This document shows, piece after piece, positions 17,298 through 25,713 of a stretch of 64,000 bases of DNA. The stretch lies in assembly GCF_029255145.1 (NCBI RefSeq), contig NZ_JAPUVQ010000027.1, forward strand, positions 1 through 64,000, given 5' to 3'. The position numbers and the translations under genes are program-made. This stretch comes from Accumulibacter sp003538495 (GTDB lineage: Bacteria; Pseudomonadota; Gammaproteobacteria; Burkholderiales; Rhodocyclaceae). The first letter of the stretch is position 1. Each line of letters starts with the position of its first letter. A model generated the notes under the pieces. That model was not told the origin of the DNA, ran no database searches, and saw only the letters and a program-made list of their open reading frames with translations.

Positions 17298-17681
17298 ATG
17301 AACATCCCACCCACGGGCGCTTCACTGGCGCCGCCGCCTCAGCATCAGGGCAACCCGGCGGTGGTCAGCAGCGCAGCGCAAGGATTCAAGGTGCTGGGCG
17401 AGGCGCCAGCCAGGGCCACCGACCCCTCTCGATCACCGTCGCCGGTGCAAGCACCGGACCGCGAGAAGCTTGAAGTGGCCACCCAGAGCGTTCGCGACTT
17501 CGTCAAGGCAGTCAACAGCAACATCGAGTTCAGTGTCAACGAAGATACCGGGCAACTGGTGGTCAGGATCATCGACCGCGCCACCAAGGAAGTGATCCGC
17601 CAGATGCCATCAGAGGAAATGCTGGCGATTGCCAAGGCTCTGGACAGCATCAAGGGGCTTTTTGTCACGCAAACGGCCTGA
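17298..17681 (+). CDS. flaG: FlaG family flagellar protein
   Basis: A 127-residue protein with a Pro-rich N-terminal half and the conserved FlaG domain at the end (residues about 65-127: VRDFVKAVNSNIEFSVNEDTG, then RIIDRATKEVIRQMPSEE). FlaG affects filament length in other bacteria; its precise action is not settled. The start is ATG 17298 with AAGGAG at about 17285-17290; a longer open frame begins upstream but lacks family similarity. It sits between fliC and fliD as usual. Confidence 0.9.
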   Translation: MNIPPTGASLAPPPQHQGNPAVVSSAAQGFKVLGEAPARATDPSRSPSPVQAPDREKLEVATQSVRDFVKAVNSNIEFSVNEDTGQLVVRIIDRATKEVIRQMPSEEMLAIAKALDSIKGLFVTQTA

Positions 17682-17746
17682 GAAGAAGACAGAACGCGCG
17701 TCGCCCGTGCGCTTCGTGTTCTTGGCAAGCGGCGCAGGAGAATACC

Positions 17747-19171
17747 ATGGCAATTTCCTCACCGGGCCTGGGCTCGAACCTCGACGTCAACAGCATCGTC
17801 AGCCAGTTGATGTCGCTGGAACAGCGTCCGCTGACCGTTCTGGCCCAGAAGGAAGCAGGCTTTCAGGCCAAGATCTCGGCGCTCGGCTCGCTGCAAGGCG
17901 TGATTTCAGCGCTGCAGAACACTTCGGCAAGCCTCGTGCCGGCAAGCGGGACGACCGCCACAGAAAAATTCTCGGTGCTCAGGGCAACGGTCACCGACCC
18001 GACGATCGCCTCGATCACCACCTCGTCGAGTGCGGTTGCCGGCACCTACACGCTGGAAGTGAACCAACTCGCCAAGCAGCACAGCATCGTTACTGCGACC
18101 GGCGCCGCCACGCCCTTTTCCGGCACCGGCAACACCCTGCCGCTGGGGGGCACGCTGACCCTGTCACTGGATGCGCTTGGTGGCAGCAGTGCGCACAGCA
18201 CAACCGACATCACCATCGCTGACGGCGCCTCGCCCGAGGCGGTCCGTGACGCAATCAACGGCGCCGGCGCCGGCGTTTCGGCGGTGGTGATCAACGGCAC
18301 CGCCGGCAAGCAGCTGGTACTTACCAGCAACACCGCTGGCAGCAACCAGTTCATCACGCTGTCCGGGATCGCCGGCCTGTCCTACGACCCCAATGCGGCA
18401 CCGCAGCCACTGACCGACCCGTTCGTGCAGTCGCAGGCGGCGCAAGGTTCCAGCTTCAAGCTCAATGGCATTGCCGTCGAAGGCGTCACCAATAGCGTGA
18501 CGACGGCCATCGACGGGATTACCCTGACCCTCTTGAAAGGCCCCGAAGCGCCGCTGACGGCGCTCAGCACGACCCTGACGATCAGCAAGGATAATTCGAG
18601 CCTGACCGCCGGAGTCAACGCCCTGGTCAAGGCATTCAACGATTTTCAGGGCACTGCCAGCAGCCTCGGCAGTTACGATGCGGCGAGCAAGAGGGCCGGC
18701 GCGCTCAACGGCGAGAGCACCCTGCGCAGCGCTCAGAACGCCTTCCGTACGGCTCTTGGCACGATCCCGTCGGAACTCTCGGGCGCCAGCCTGCAGACCC
18801 TGTCCGACATCGGCGTCAGCGTCCAGAAAGACGGCAGGCTGAGCGTCGACTCGGCCAAGCTGAGTACCGCCATAAGCGCCGACCTGAGTGCGGTCGCCAA
18901 CGTGGTCGCCGCCTACGGCAGCGCTTTCAAGACCGCCGCCGACGGACTGGTTGGCGCCAGCGGCCTGATTGCCGCGCGCAGCCAGGGACTCAGTTCGTCA
19001 ATCCAGGGTCTTGGCAAGCAGTCCGACGCCATATCGGCCCGGCTGACGCAGATCGAAGCGCGCTACCGCAGGCAATTTACGTCGCTTGACGTCCTGATCT
19101 CGGGAATGACCAAGACCAGCACTTTCCTCCAGCAGCAACTCGCCGCTCTGCCTACTTTCAGTTCGAGGTAA
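17747..19171 (+). CDS. fliD: Flagellar filament capping protein FliD (hook-associated protein 2)
   Basis: A 474-residue cap protein that sits at the filament tip and helps flagellin polymerise. The N-terminal FliD domain is seen in ISSPGLGSNLDVNSIVSQLMSLEQRPL (residues 3-30), a flagellin_IN motif near SSFKLNGIAVEGVTNSV, and the C-terminal coiled-coil domain at about 290-474 (TLRSAQNAFRTALGTI and ISARLTQIEARYRRQFTSLDVLISGMTKTSTFLQQQLA). AGGAG precedes the ATG. It is followed 3 nt later by its usual partner fliS. Confidence 0.95.
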   Translation: MAISSPGLGSNLDVNSIVSQLMSLEQRPLTVLAQKEAGFQAKISALGSLQGVISALQNTSASLVPASGTTATEKFSVLRATVTDPTIASITTSSSAVAGTYTLEVNQLAKQHSIVTATGAATPFSGTGNTLPLGGTLTLSLDALGGSSAHSTTDITIADGASPEAVRDAINGAGAGVSAVVINGTAGKQLVLTSNTAGSNQFITLSGIAGLSYDPNAAPQPLTDPFVQSQAAQGSSFKLNGIAVEGVTNSVTTAIDGITLTLLKGPEAPLTALSTTLTISKDNSSLTAGVNALVKAFNDFQGTASSLGSYDAASKRAGALNGESTLRSAQNAFRTALGTIPSELSGASLQTLSDIGVSVQKDGRLSVDSAKLSTAISADLSAVANVVAAYGSAFKTAADGLVGASGLIAARSQGLSSSIQGLGKQSDAISARLTQIEARYRRQFTSLDVLISGMTKTSTFLQQQLAALPTFSSR

Positions 19172-19174
19172 AAA

Positions 19175-19588
19175 ATGTTCGGCCACGCACGCCATGCGAT
19201 TTCCGCGTATCAGAAAGTGGGCGTCGACGCAGCCATCGAGGTCGCCGACCCGCACCGGCTGATCCTGCTGCTCTTCGCCGGCGCCCAGGCAGCGGTCGGC
19301 AATGCCCGCGCCGCCATGCAGCAACAGCAGATCGCCGCCAGGGGAGAAGCCATTTCGAAAGCCATCGACATCATCGGCAACGGCCTCAAGGTGAGCCTCG
19401 ACCTCGAACAGGGCGGTGAAATCGCCGAGCGGCTCGACGCGCTCTACGACTATCTGGTGCTGCGCCTGCTTCGTGCCAACCTTGACAACGACCCGCGCGC
19501 GCTCGAAGAAGTCGCCGCCTTGCTCGAAGAGATCCACGGCGCCTGGCGGGCGATTTCGCCAAACGCGGTGCCGCAAGCGATGGCATGA
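19175..19588 (+). CDS. fliS: Flagellar export chaperone FliS
   Basis: A 137-residue helical chaperone that binds the C-terminus of unpolymerised flagellin in the cytoplasm. The family pattern is clear: AISAYQKVGVDAAIEVADPHRLILLLFAGA at the start, then a helix with AISKAIDIIGNGLKVSLDLEQGGEIAERLDALYDYLVLRLLRANL and the closing EEIHGAWRAI. It starts 3 nt after fliD and its stop overlaps the next gene by 4 nt. Confidence 0.94.
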   Translation: MFGHARHAISAYQKVGVDAAIEVADPHRLILLLFAGAQAAVGNARAAMQQQQIAARGEAISKAIDIIGNGLKVSLDLEQGGEIAERLDALYDYLVLRLLRANLDNDPRALEEVAALLEEIHGAWRAISPNAVPQAMA

Positions 19589-19875
19589 GTTCTTCGCTAC
19601 TGGACCTCGAAAAGCTGCTGGCGATCTCCGAAGCGATGCTCAGCGCCGCAGGCGTCGCGGACTGGGAAGCCCTGGCCAGCCACGAGGCCGAAAGACGTGC
19701 CGTGGCTGAGCAGTTGCCTGATCTGCTGAACAGTGGTCTGTCAGCCACCGCGCAAGAGCGCGCCCGGATTCTGATCGAAGCCTGCCTGCGTTGCGACGCG
19801 CGAATTCATCCGCTGGTGCTTGCCCGGCAGAACGAACTGCGCGTCGTCCTGCGCGAGGCGCGACCCGGCGCCTGA
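19585..19875 (+). CDS. fliT: FliT-like flagellar chaperone
   Basis: A 96-residue, mostly helical protein. Sequence similarity to FliT is weak, but the size, the position right after fliS (ATGA overlap) and the helical pattern fit. FliT is the export chaperone for FliD and, in enterobacteria, an anti-FlhDC factor. The call rests mainly on context. Confidence 0.65.
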   Translation: MSSSLLDLEKLLAISEAMLSAAGVADWEALASHEAERRAVAEQLPDLLNSGLSATAQERARILIEACLRCDARIHPLVLARQNELRVVLREARPGA

Positions 19876-19879
19876 GCGA

Positions 19880-21043
19880 ATGATCAGTCCCGAAGGTGCC
19901 AACCGCATCCAGCCGGCGGCCGATCTGGCTTTGCGGCCGGCTCTGCCGGCGCAGCAGATTACCGACAAGCTGGTCGGCATGGTCGCTGGCCAGCGACTGC
20001 TGGCCGAAATCCAGGCGATGTTGCCCAACGGCACCTACCGAGCGCTGATCAACCAACGCAGCGTCACGCTGGCGTTGCCGTTTGCCGCCAGAAGCGGTGA
20101 CGCGATCGAACTCGAGGTTGCCGAAAGTGACGGCAAGCTGACCCTGGCAGTCGTTGCCCGCGGCACCGCTGAAGCGGGCAAGGCGAGCGGCGAAGCCGCC
20201 GCCACCACCTTGAGCCGCACCGGGCAACTGATCAGCAACCTGCTTGGCGGCGGGCGCGACGGCAAGAGCAAGCCAACGGCCCTGGCGCTCAACGGCAACC
20301 AGCCGCTTGCCGCCGGCGCACCGAACAACGCACAGGACCTCGTCCCTTTGCTCAGGCAGGCGATCGTCCAAAGCGGCATGTTTTACGAAGCGCATCAGGC
20401 GGAATGGGTCGAGGGCCGCTACACCAAGGCCCAGCTGCTGCAGGAACCGCAGGGGAAACTGGCGCCCGGGACAACGGCCGGCCAGCAAGCGTCCGCCGGC
20501 GGCGCGTCAGGCAACGTCGTCCGTGCCGCTGCTGATGGCGCACCGGCGCTGGGCGCAACTGGCGAGGCTGCCAACCGGACTGCCACCATCACGCCGGCGC
20601 CGGCGGCACAATCCGCTCCGCGGGCACAACTGGCGCAACCGATCGCCCAACAGCTCCAGGGACTCGTCCAGCAGCAACTGGAAGCCTTCGCCAGCCAGAA
20701 TTTTTCCTGGCACGGACAAGCCTGGCCGGGTCAGCAGATCCATTGGGAAATCGACAACGAGCCCAACGGCCGCGCGCACGACGACGATCACGGTGGGACG
20801 GGGACGTGGCAGACGCGGCTGCGGCTGACGCTCCCCCGGCTGGGCGAAGTGGATGCCCGGGTGCACATCCAGGGGCAGCAGATGAAGCTGTCGATGATCG
20901 CCAGCGACGCCGCGACGCGCGATCTGTTGCGCAGCCAGACGGAGATGCTGCGCGGCCAACTGGAGCAGGCGGGACTGGCGCTTGCTGCGCTCGGCGTCGC
21001 TGCGCCGGACGAAACCGACGAGCATGCCCCGAGCTCCGGATGA
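19880..21043 (+). CDS. fliK: Flagellar hook-length control protein FliK-like
   Basis: A 387-residue protein with an Ala/Gln-rich centre and a C-terminal hook-length-control domain (about residues 290-375: TRLRLTLPRLGEVDARVHIQGQQMKLSMIASDAATRDLLRSQTEMLRGQLEQAGL). That domain is the part of FliK that contacts FlhB to switch export from hook to filament proteins. I start at ATG 19880, 4 nt after fliT; an upstream ATG within fliT is possible. This copy sits with late filament genes instead of the hook-basal-body cluster, so it may be a second FliK-like protein. Confidence 0.8.
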   Translation: MISPEGANRIQPAADLALRPALPAQQITDKLVGMVAGQRLLAEIQAMLPNGTYRALINQRSVTLALPFAARSGDAIELEVAESDGKLTLAVVARGTAEAGKASGEAAATTLSRTGQLISNLLGGGRDGKSKPTALALNGNQPLAAGAPNNAQDLVPLLRQAIVQSGMFYEAHQAEWVEGRYTKAQLLQEPQGKLAPGTTAGQQASAGGASGNVVRAAADGAPALGATGEAANRTATITPAPAAQSAPRAQLAQPIAQQLQGLVQQQLEAFASQNFSWHGQAWPGQQIHWEIDNEPNGRAHDDDHGGTGTWQTRLRLTLPRLGEVDARVHIQGQQMKLSMIASDAATRDLLRSQTEMLRGQLEQAGLALAALGVAAPDETDEHAPSSG

Positions 21044-21350
21044 CGCGCGCCGGAACGCCGTCGCCCTCGCCTACAGCCAGACCGACGCCGCGCCGCGCGT
21101 TGTCGCCAAGGGACGAGGCCTGATGGCCGAGCAGATTATTGCGCGCGCGCACGAACACGGGGTCTATGTTCATGAATCGGCCGAGTTGGTCTCGCTGCTG
21201 ATGCAGGTCGACCTGGACCAGCACATCCCGCCGCAGCTGTATCTGGCGATCGCCGAACTGCTGGCCTGGCTGTACCGGCTGGAGAGCAGCCAGGCGGAGC
21301 CTGCAGCGGGCATTCTCGTCGCCCCCGCCGGCCTCGATCGCGAGCGCTGA
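21024..21350 (+). CDS. Orphan FlhB C-terminal-domain protein (FlhB-like, EscU/YscU/HrcU family)
   Basis: A 108-residue protein equivalent to the cytoplasmic half of FlhB that follows the autocleavage site. Recognisable parts are AVALAYSQTDAAPRVVAKGRGLMAEQIIARAHEHGVYVHESAELVSLLMQVDLDQHIPPQLYLAIAELLAWLYRL. The membrane domain and the NPTH cleavage loop are absent. Such stand-alone FlhB C-domains are known beside fliK in other bacteria and can partly replace the cleaved FlhB part. The ATG at 21024 overlaps the fliK stop by 20 nt; it is probably translationally coupled. Confidence 0.82.
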   Translation: MPRAPDDARRNAVALAYSQTDAAPRVVAKGRGLMAEQIIARAHEHGVYVHESAELVSLLMQVDLDQHIPPQLYLAIAELLAWLYRLESSQAEPAAGILVAPAGLDRER

Positions 21351-21443
21351 AGTCGGCGCCGTCGGTTACCGGCGCAGCAATTTTGCTTTAAACTGCGCCC
21401 TCCAGGCCGCTCCAGGCTGCCGCATGCGATTCCAGGAAAACCG

Positions 21444-22253
21444 ATGGACGAAACGGACTTTCAACCAGGATCAGGACCAGAGCCGGACGACCTGCAATTC
21501 GAAATCGAACAGGCCGAGGACTACAGTCAATACCTGCTGCACTCGAAGGCCGAAATCGTCGCCGCACTGCGCTCGCTGATCCAGCGCCGTGCGCTGGTCA
21601 GCGCCTACATCGATCCGGGGAGGGGATTCCTGCTGACCTCGCTGCTCAACCTTGAAGCGGATACTGGAACGTTGCTTCTCGACTGGGGCCGCGACGACGA
21701 GATCAACCGCCAGGCCCTGTCGGCGACGCAGCTGATCCTGAGCGCCGAGGTCGACAAGGTGAAGGTGCAGTTCACCCTGAGCAATCTGCTGGAGACCCGG
21801 CTGGGCGGGCGTCCGGCCTTCCTTGCGGCGCTACCGGACAAAGTCCTGCGACTGCAGCGTCGCGAGTATTTTCGCCTGTCGACGCCGATCGCCAAACCGG
21901 TAAAGTTCGTCACCACGATTAAGCGCGTCGACGGTAGCACCCTGATCGCCGAAGCGTCCTTGCTGGATATCAGCGGTGGTGGCGTCGGCCTGATGGCAAC
22001 TCCCAGCCTGGCCGCGCTGCTGCCCAGCGGCACCGTCCTGAGCGACTGCAAGATGACGCTTCCCGACGAAGGCCTGCTGGTCGGGAAACTGTGCGTGCGC
22101 AACAAGTTCGACGTCACCACCCGCGGTGGCGCGCGCTACGTCCGCGTCGGCTGCGAATTCCTGAACCTTCCCGGAGCGCGGATGAGCATGGTGCAACGCT
22201 ACATCACGCGCATCGAGCGCGAACGCAAGGCCCGGCTGAGCGGAATGTCCTGA
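21444..22253 (+). CDS. ycgR: YcgR-like flagellar brake protein (PilZ domain)
   Basis: A 269-residue c-di-GMP effector. An N-terminal YcgR-N domain (about residues 20-125) precedes a PilZ domain (about 130-255). Both c-di-GMP-binding motifs are present: RRxxxR in LQRREYFRLSTP and DxSxxG in LLDISGGGVGLMA. In enterobacteria YcgR loaded with c-di-GMP acts on the motor to slow swimming. Its place at the end of the flagellar filament block fits that role. A weak sigma-28-like TAAA with GCCGCTCC is visible upstream near 21390-21412, but the spacing is poor. Confidence 0.9.
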   Translation: MDETDFQPGSGPEPDDLQFEIEQAEDYSQYLLHSKAEIVAALRSLIQRRALVSAYIDPGRGFLLTSLLNLEADTGTLLLDWGRDDEINRQALSATQLILSAEVDKVKVQFTLSNLLETRLGGRPAFLAALPDKVLRLQRREYFRLSTPIAKPVKFVTTIKRVDGSTLIAEASLLDISGGGVGLMATPSLAALLPSGTVLSDCKMTLPDEGLLVGKLCVRNKFDVTTRGGARYVRVGCEFLNLPGARMSMVQRYITRIERERKARLSGMS

Positions 22254-22265
22254 CCGGGAAGCTGA

Positions 22266-22311
22266 CAGCGGCAGCGCCGGGTCGGCCTCCACCCACCCGA
22301 CCCTGCCGCTG
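22266..22311. terminator. Large inverted repeat between convergent ycgR and frdD
   Basis: An outer arm CAGCGGCA (22266-22273) pairs with TGCCGCTG (22304-22311) and an inner arm GGGTCGG (22279-22285) pairs with CCGACCC (22297-22303), leaving a small bulge and a 10-11-nt loop. It is symmetrical and lies between two convergent genes, so it is a candidate bidirectional terminator, though it lacks a T run. Confidence 0.55.
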
Positions 22312-22317
22312 CTTGGC

Positions 22318-22686
22318 CTAGAAACCGATCGCCAGCAAGGCGTAAGCCGCGATCAGCGTTCCCAGCATCGCGCCGCCGTAGCAGACCAGCTTGGCACCGG
22401 TGCCGGCATGAATCCCGATATCGTGCAGGCTGTGGAAGATGCGGTGCGCGGCGTGCCACAGGAAGAGCGCGATGACCGCGAAGATGAATCCCTTGCCGAT
22501 CAGGTTCTGCGAAAACGCCAGCATGTTTGCGTAGCTCATGGTGTCGGCCGGCAGCAGCAGCCCCAGCGGCACCGCGATACCGGTAATCAACACCAGCATC
22601 GGCCCGAGCAGCGCCGAAAGCATGCCACCAGCGCCGAACAACGCCCAGAAGATCGGCGCGTTGGAACGTTTCAGTGTCCGTTTCAT
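22318..22686 (-). CDS. frdD: Fumarate reductase membrane anchor subunit D
   Basis: A 122-residue inner-membrane protein with three hydrophobic helices (about residues 13-40, 63-80 and 100-120). FrdD and FrdC anchor the catalytic FrdAB pair and carry the quinone site. The segment WALFGAGGMLSALLGPMLVL and the HRIFHSLHDIGIH stretch match the FrdD family. It overlaps frdC by 4 nt. The longer open frame upstream is a shadow of frdC. Length is close to the 119 residues of E. coli FrdD. Confidence 0.9.
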   Translation of the reverse strand: MKRTLKRSNAPIFWALFGAGGMLSALLGPMLVLITGIAVPLGLLLPADTMSYANMLAFSQNLIGKGFIFAVIALFLWHAAHRIFHSLHDIGIHAGTGAKLVCYGGAMLGTLIAAYALLAIGF

Positions 22687-23081
22687 CGTGCCATCCCCCA
22701 GACTGCCGCAAGCAGAACCAGACTGGCCGCAGCCGCCACCGCCAGCCCGCCACCGGTGATCGCGCCATCCGCGAGTCGCTTGCCGCCAACGATTACCGGC
22801 GGCATTGTCCGCGGCATGATCTTGAACCAGGTGTACGTGTGATAGCTGATCGCCACCAGTGCCAGCAGGTGAAAACCGATGTACCACGGATTCTTCAGTC
22901 CGTCGAGCCAGACGTTCCACGCCGCTTCGCCCCGCGACAGGTGCAGCAGTCCATTCAGCAGGATGCCGGCGTAGGCGGCGACAAAGAGGGCGGTTCCCTC
23001 GTGGACCATGTACTCGATGAAGAACGGATTTCTCCGCCACCAACCGTCCATCGGACGAACATAGGGGCGACGCTTGTTCAC
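22683..23081 (-). CDS. frdC: Fumarate reductase membrane anchor subunit C
   Basis: A 132-residue membrane protein with three helices, including FIEYMVHEGTALFVAAYAGILL, GFHLLALVAISYHTYTWF and GGLAVAAAASLVLLAAVW. It belongs to the heme-free E. coli-type (FrdC/FrdD) anchor. The start is GTG 23081: it overlaps the frdB stop as GTGA and has GGGAGGT a few bases upstream. Conserved openings RRPYVRPMDGWWRRNPFFIEYM support this start. Confidence 0.9.
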   Translation of the reverse strand: MNKRRPYVRPMDGWWRRNPFFIEYMVHEGTALFVAAYAGILLNGLLHLSRGEAAWNVWLDGLKNPWYIGFHLLALVAISYHTYTWFKIMPRTMPPVIVGGKRLADGAITGGGLAVAAAASLVLLAAVWGMAR

Positions 23082-23833
23082 TTGGCACCTCCCTTTGGAG
23101 CAAGGAAACGCAGAAAATAGTCCGCCGCGGCATTGGTCTTGTTCTGGTTGACGGCGTTGGCCGGGTCGACGTGTTTTGGACAAACCTCGGAGCAGTAGCC
23201 CACTGCCGTGCAGTGGAACACGCCCTCCTCGGAACTTACCAGTTCCATGCGCTCGGCCTTGCCGCCGTCGCGCGAATCGACATTGTAACGATGCAGCAGC
23301 GCCATCGCTCCCGGTCCGATGAACTCGGGGTTGAGCCCGAACTGCGGACACGCGGCGTAGCACAGCATGCAGTTGATGCACGAACTGAACTGTTCGTAGA
23401 CCTTGAGTTGCTCGGGCGTCTGCAGGTACTCGCCCTGCGCCAGCGTGCGCTCTTCCTTGGGAATGATGTAAGGCTGGATGCTTTCGAGCTTGGCGATGAA
23501 GCCTTCCATGTTGATCACCAGATCGCGCTCGATCGGGAAATGCGCCAGCGCTTCGACGCGCACCCGCGCCGGGTAATAGTCGCGCAGGAAGGTCTCGCAC
23601 GAGAGGTGCGGCTCGCCGTTGATCATCATCCCGCAACTACCGCAAATGGCCATCCGGCACGACCAGCGAAAGCTCAGTGAGCCGTCGAGGTAATCCTTGA
23701 TGTACTGCACGCCCTGCAAGACTGACATGTCGTCGGTGAACGGCACCTGGAAAACCTGCTGGTACGGTACATGGTCCTTTTCCGGGTGGTAGCGCAGGAC
23801 CTCGATTTCAATTGTTCGCTGATTCTCAGACAT
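23078..23833 (-). CDS. frdB: Fumarate reductase iron-sulfur subunit
   Basis: A 251-residue electron-transfer subunit. The N-terminal 2Fe-2S domain has CRMAICGSCGMMINGEPHLSCETF; the C-terminal domain has CINCMLCYAACP and a later CTAVGYCSEVCPKHVDP, together supplying ligands for the 4Fe-4S and 3Fe-4S clusters. It passes electrons between the quinol and the FAD in FrdA. The start MSENQRTIEIEV at 23833 overlaps frdA by 8 nt. The longer open frame upstream lies inside frdA and is not coding. Confidence 0.94.
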   Translation of the reverse strand: MSENQRTIEIEVLRYHPEKDHVPYQQVFQVPFTDDMSVLQGVQYIKDYLDGSLSFRWSCRMAICGSCGMMINGEPHLSCETFLRDYYPARVRVEALAHFPIERDLVINMEGFIAKLESIQPYIIPKEERTLAQGEYLQTPEQLKVYEQFSSCINCMLCYAACPQFGLNPEFIGPGAMALLHRYNVDSRDGGKAERMELVSSEEGVFHCTAVGYCSEVCPKHVDPANAVNQNKTNAAADYFLRFLAPKGGAK

Positions 23834-25613
23834 GGGAAGCCTTCCTTTCCTGCTCTGCCTTTTCGCCCGCCGCACCGTAAGCGCGCGTACCCGGCTGCGA
23901 CTTAGTGATCTTGACCGGCCCGTAGTCGATACGCGGCGTGCCGCCGGCGACATAATGCGCCTGCGAGTGTTGCAGAAAGTTTTCATCGTCGCGCTTCTCG
24001 AATCCGTCGAGGCGCTGGTGGGCGCCGCGCGACTCGCGTCGATTGAGCGCCGAATAGGCCATGCTCTGCGCCACGTCAAGCTGGTACTCGAGCTCGATGG
24101 CCAGCAGCCACTCGGTATTCCAGACGCTTGACTTGTCCTCGACGTTGACGCTCTTGAAGCGCTGCTTGAGTTCGTCGAGTTTGTCGCAGGTCTGCTGCAT
24201 CGTTTCGGCGAGGCGATAGATGCCGCAACCGTCCTCCATGGTCTGCGCCATTTCCTTGCGCAGCGTAGCGATGCGCTCGGCTCCTCCGGTTTTCTGCTTC
24301 AGGCCCAGGACCCGTTGCTCGACCGCTTGCGCCTGCTTGAGCAGGCTCGCCGAGTTCCCTGGAGCGACCGACTTGGCGAAACGGGCGGCTTCGACTCCGG
24401 CAACCTTGCCGAATACGCAGAGTTCCGACAATGAATTCGATCCGAGGCGGTTGGCGCCATGGATGCCGACACTGGAACATTCGCCGGCAGCGTAGAGACC
24501 AGGCAGCGGCGAAGCGCACAGCCCGTCGACCATGATCCCGCCCATGGTGTAGTGCACTGCCGGGCGAACGGGGATAGGTGCGCATGCGGGATCGACGCCG
24601 AGGAACTGCTCGGCGAGTTCGTAGATCTGCGGCAGGCGCTCGCGCAACTTTGCTTCACCGAGGTGACGAAGGTCGAGATGGACCACCGAACCGTGCGGTC
24701 CCTCGATGGTGCGCCCCTTTTGCTGCTCGTACCAGAAGGCCTGGCTGAGCCGGTCGCGTGGCCCGAGTTCCATCGCCTTGTTGCGCGGTGACGGCTCGGC
24801 CGGGCCCAGCCCGTAATCCTGCAGGTAGCGATAACCGTCCTTGTTCACCAGAAAGCCGCCTTCGCCGCGACACGCTTCGGTAAATAGCAGGCCGGTCCCG
24901 GGCATGCAGGTCGGGTGGTACTGGACGAACTCCATGTCGCGTAGCGGCACGCCGTGCCGGTACGCCAGCGCCATGCCATCGCCGGTCACCACGCCGCCGT
25001 TGGTGTTCTCGCGGAACACCCGGCCGGCGCCGCCGGTGGCGATGACCACCGACCGGCCCTCGACCAGCGTGAACTCGCCCGAACCGATCTCGATGGCGAC
25101 GACGCCCTGCACGCGGCCATCCTCGACGAGCAGGTCGACGCAGAAATGTTCGTCGAAACGCTTGATCGACGGGTACTTGATCGACGTCTGGAACAGCGTA
25201 TGCAGCATGTGAAACCCGGTCTTGTCGGCGGCGAACCAGGTGCGCTCGATCTTCATGCCGCCGAAAGCGCGGACGTTGACGTGTCCATCGGGAGTGCGAC
25301 TCCACGGGCAGCCCCAGTGTTCGAGCTGGGTCAACTCTTCGTTGCAGTGAGCGACGAAATACTCGACCACGTCCTGCTCGCACAACCAGTCACCGCCGCC
25401 GACCGTATCGTTGAAATGGTATTCGAGGCTATCGGTGGGCAGCTTCACCCCCGCCGAACCGCCTTCGGCGGCGACGGTGTGGCTGCGCATCGGATAGACC
25501 TTCGACACCAGCGCGATCTGCAGCGCCGGATCGGACTCGGCGACGGCGATCGCCGCCCGCAGGCCAGCCCCCCCGCCACCGACAATCACCACATCTGCCT
25601 TGTAACTCTCCAT
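23826..25613 (-). CDS. frdA: Fumarate reductase flavoprotein subunit
   Basis: A 595-residue catalytic subunit reducing fumarate to succinate at the cytoplasmic face. The dinucleotide fold is VVIVGGGGAGLRAAI (about residues 7-21), the FAD-attachment His is in RSHTVAAEGGSAG, and active-site segments include QYHPT and HGANRLGSNSLSELCVFG. Start ATG 25613 is preceded by AAAGGAT. Together with four-subunit order A-B-C-D and FrdC/FrdD-type anchors, this is fumarate reductase rather than succinate dehydrogenase, although the enzyme may run both ways. rquA lies 100 bp upstream in the same direction. Confidence 0.93.
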   Translation of the reverse strand: MESYKADVVIVGGGGAGLRAAIAVAESDPALQIALVSKVYPMRSHTVAAEGGSAGVKLPTDSLEYHFNDTVGGGDWLCEQDVVEYFVAHCNEELTQLEHWGCPWSRTPDGHVNVRAFGGMKIERTWFAADKTGFHMLHTLFQTSIKYPSIKRFDEHFCVDLLVEDGRVQGVVAIEIGSGEFTLVEGRSVVIATGGAGRVFRENTNGGVVTGDGMALAYRHGVPLRDMEFVQYHPTCMPGTGLLFTEACRGEGGFLVNKDGYRYLQDYGLGPAEPSPRNKAMELGPRDRLSQAFWYEQQKGRTIEGPHGSVVHLDLRHLGEAKLRERLPQIYELAEQFLGVDPACAPIPVRPAVHYTMGGIMVDGLCASPLPGLYAAGECSSVGIHGANRLGSNSLSELCVFGKVAGVEAARFAKSVAPGNSASLLKQAQAVEQRVLGLKQKTGGAERIATLRKEMAQTMEDGCGIYRLAETMQQTCDKLDELKQRFKSVNVEDKSSVWNTEWLLAIELEYQLDVAQSMAYSALNRRESRGAHQRLDGFEKRDDENFLQHSQAHYVAGGTPRIDYGPVKITKSQPGTRAYGAAGEKAEQERKASHV

Positions 25614-25713
25614 GCTTGATCCTTTCTCGCGCCGGACATCGCCAGCGGCGATCAACATTCGAGGAGCGCTAGCGGCCCAAGAGATCCGCCAGCGCCTGCC
25701 GATAAGCTATCCG

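Noticed and set aside
25698..25705. Exact GCCGATAA (sigma-28 -10 consensus) on the plus strand
   Set aside because: It points into the antisense of rquA and has no TAAA-like -35 at the right distance.
25614..25713. FNR-type operator between rquA and frdA
   Set aside because: A half-like TTGATCG is present, but no TTGAT-N4-ATCAA palindrome can be found.
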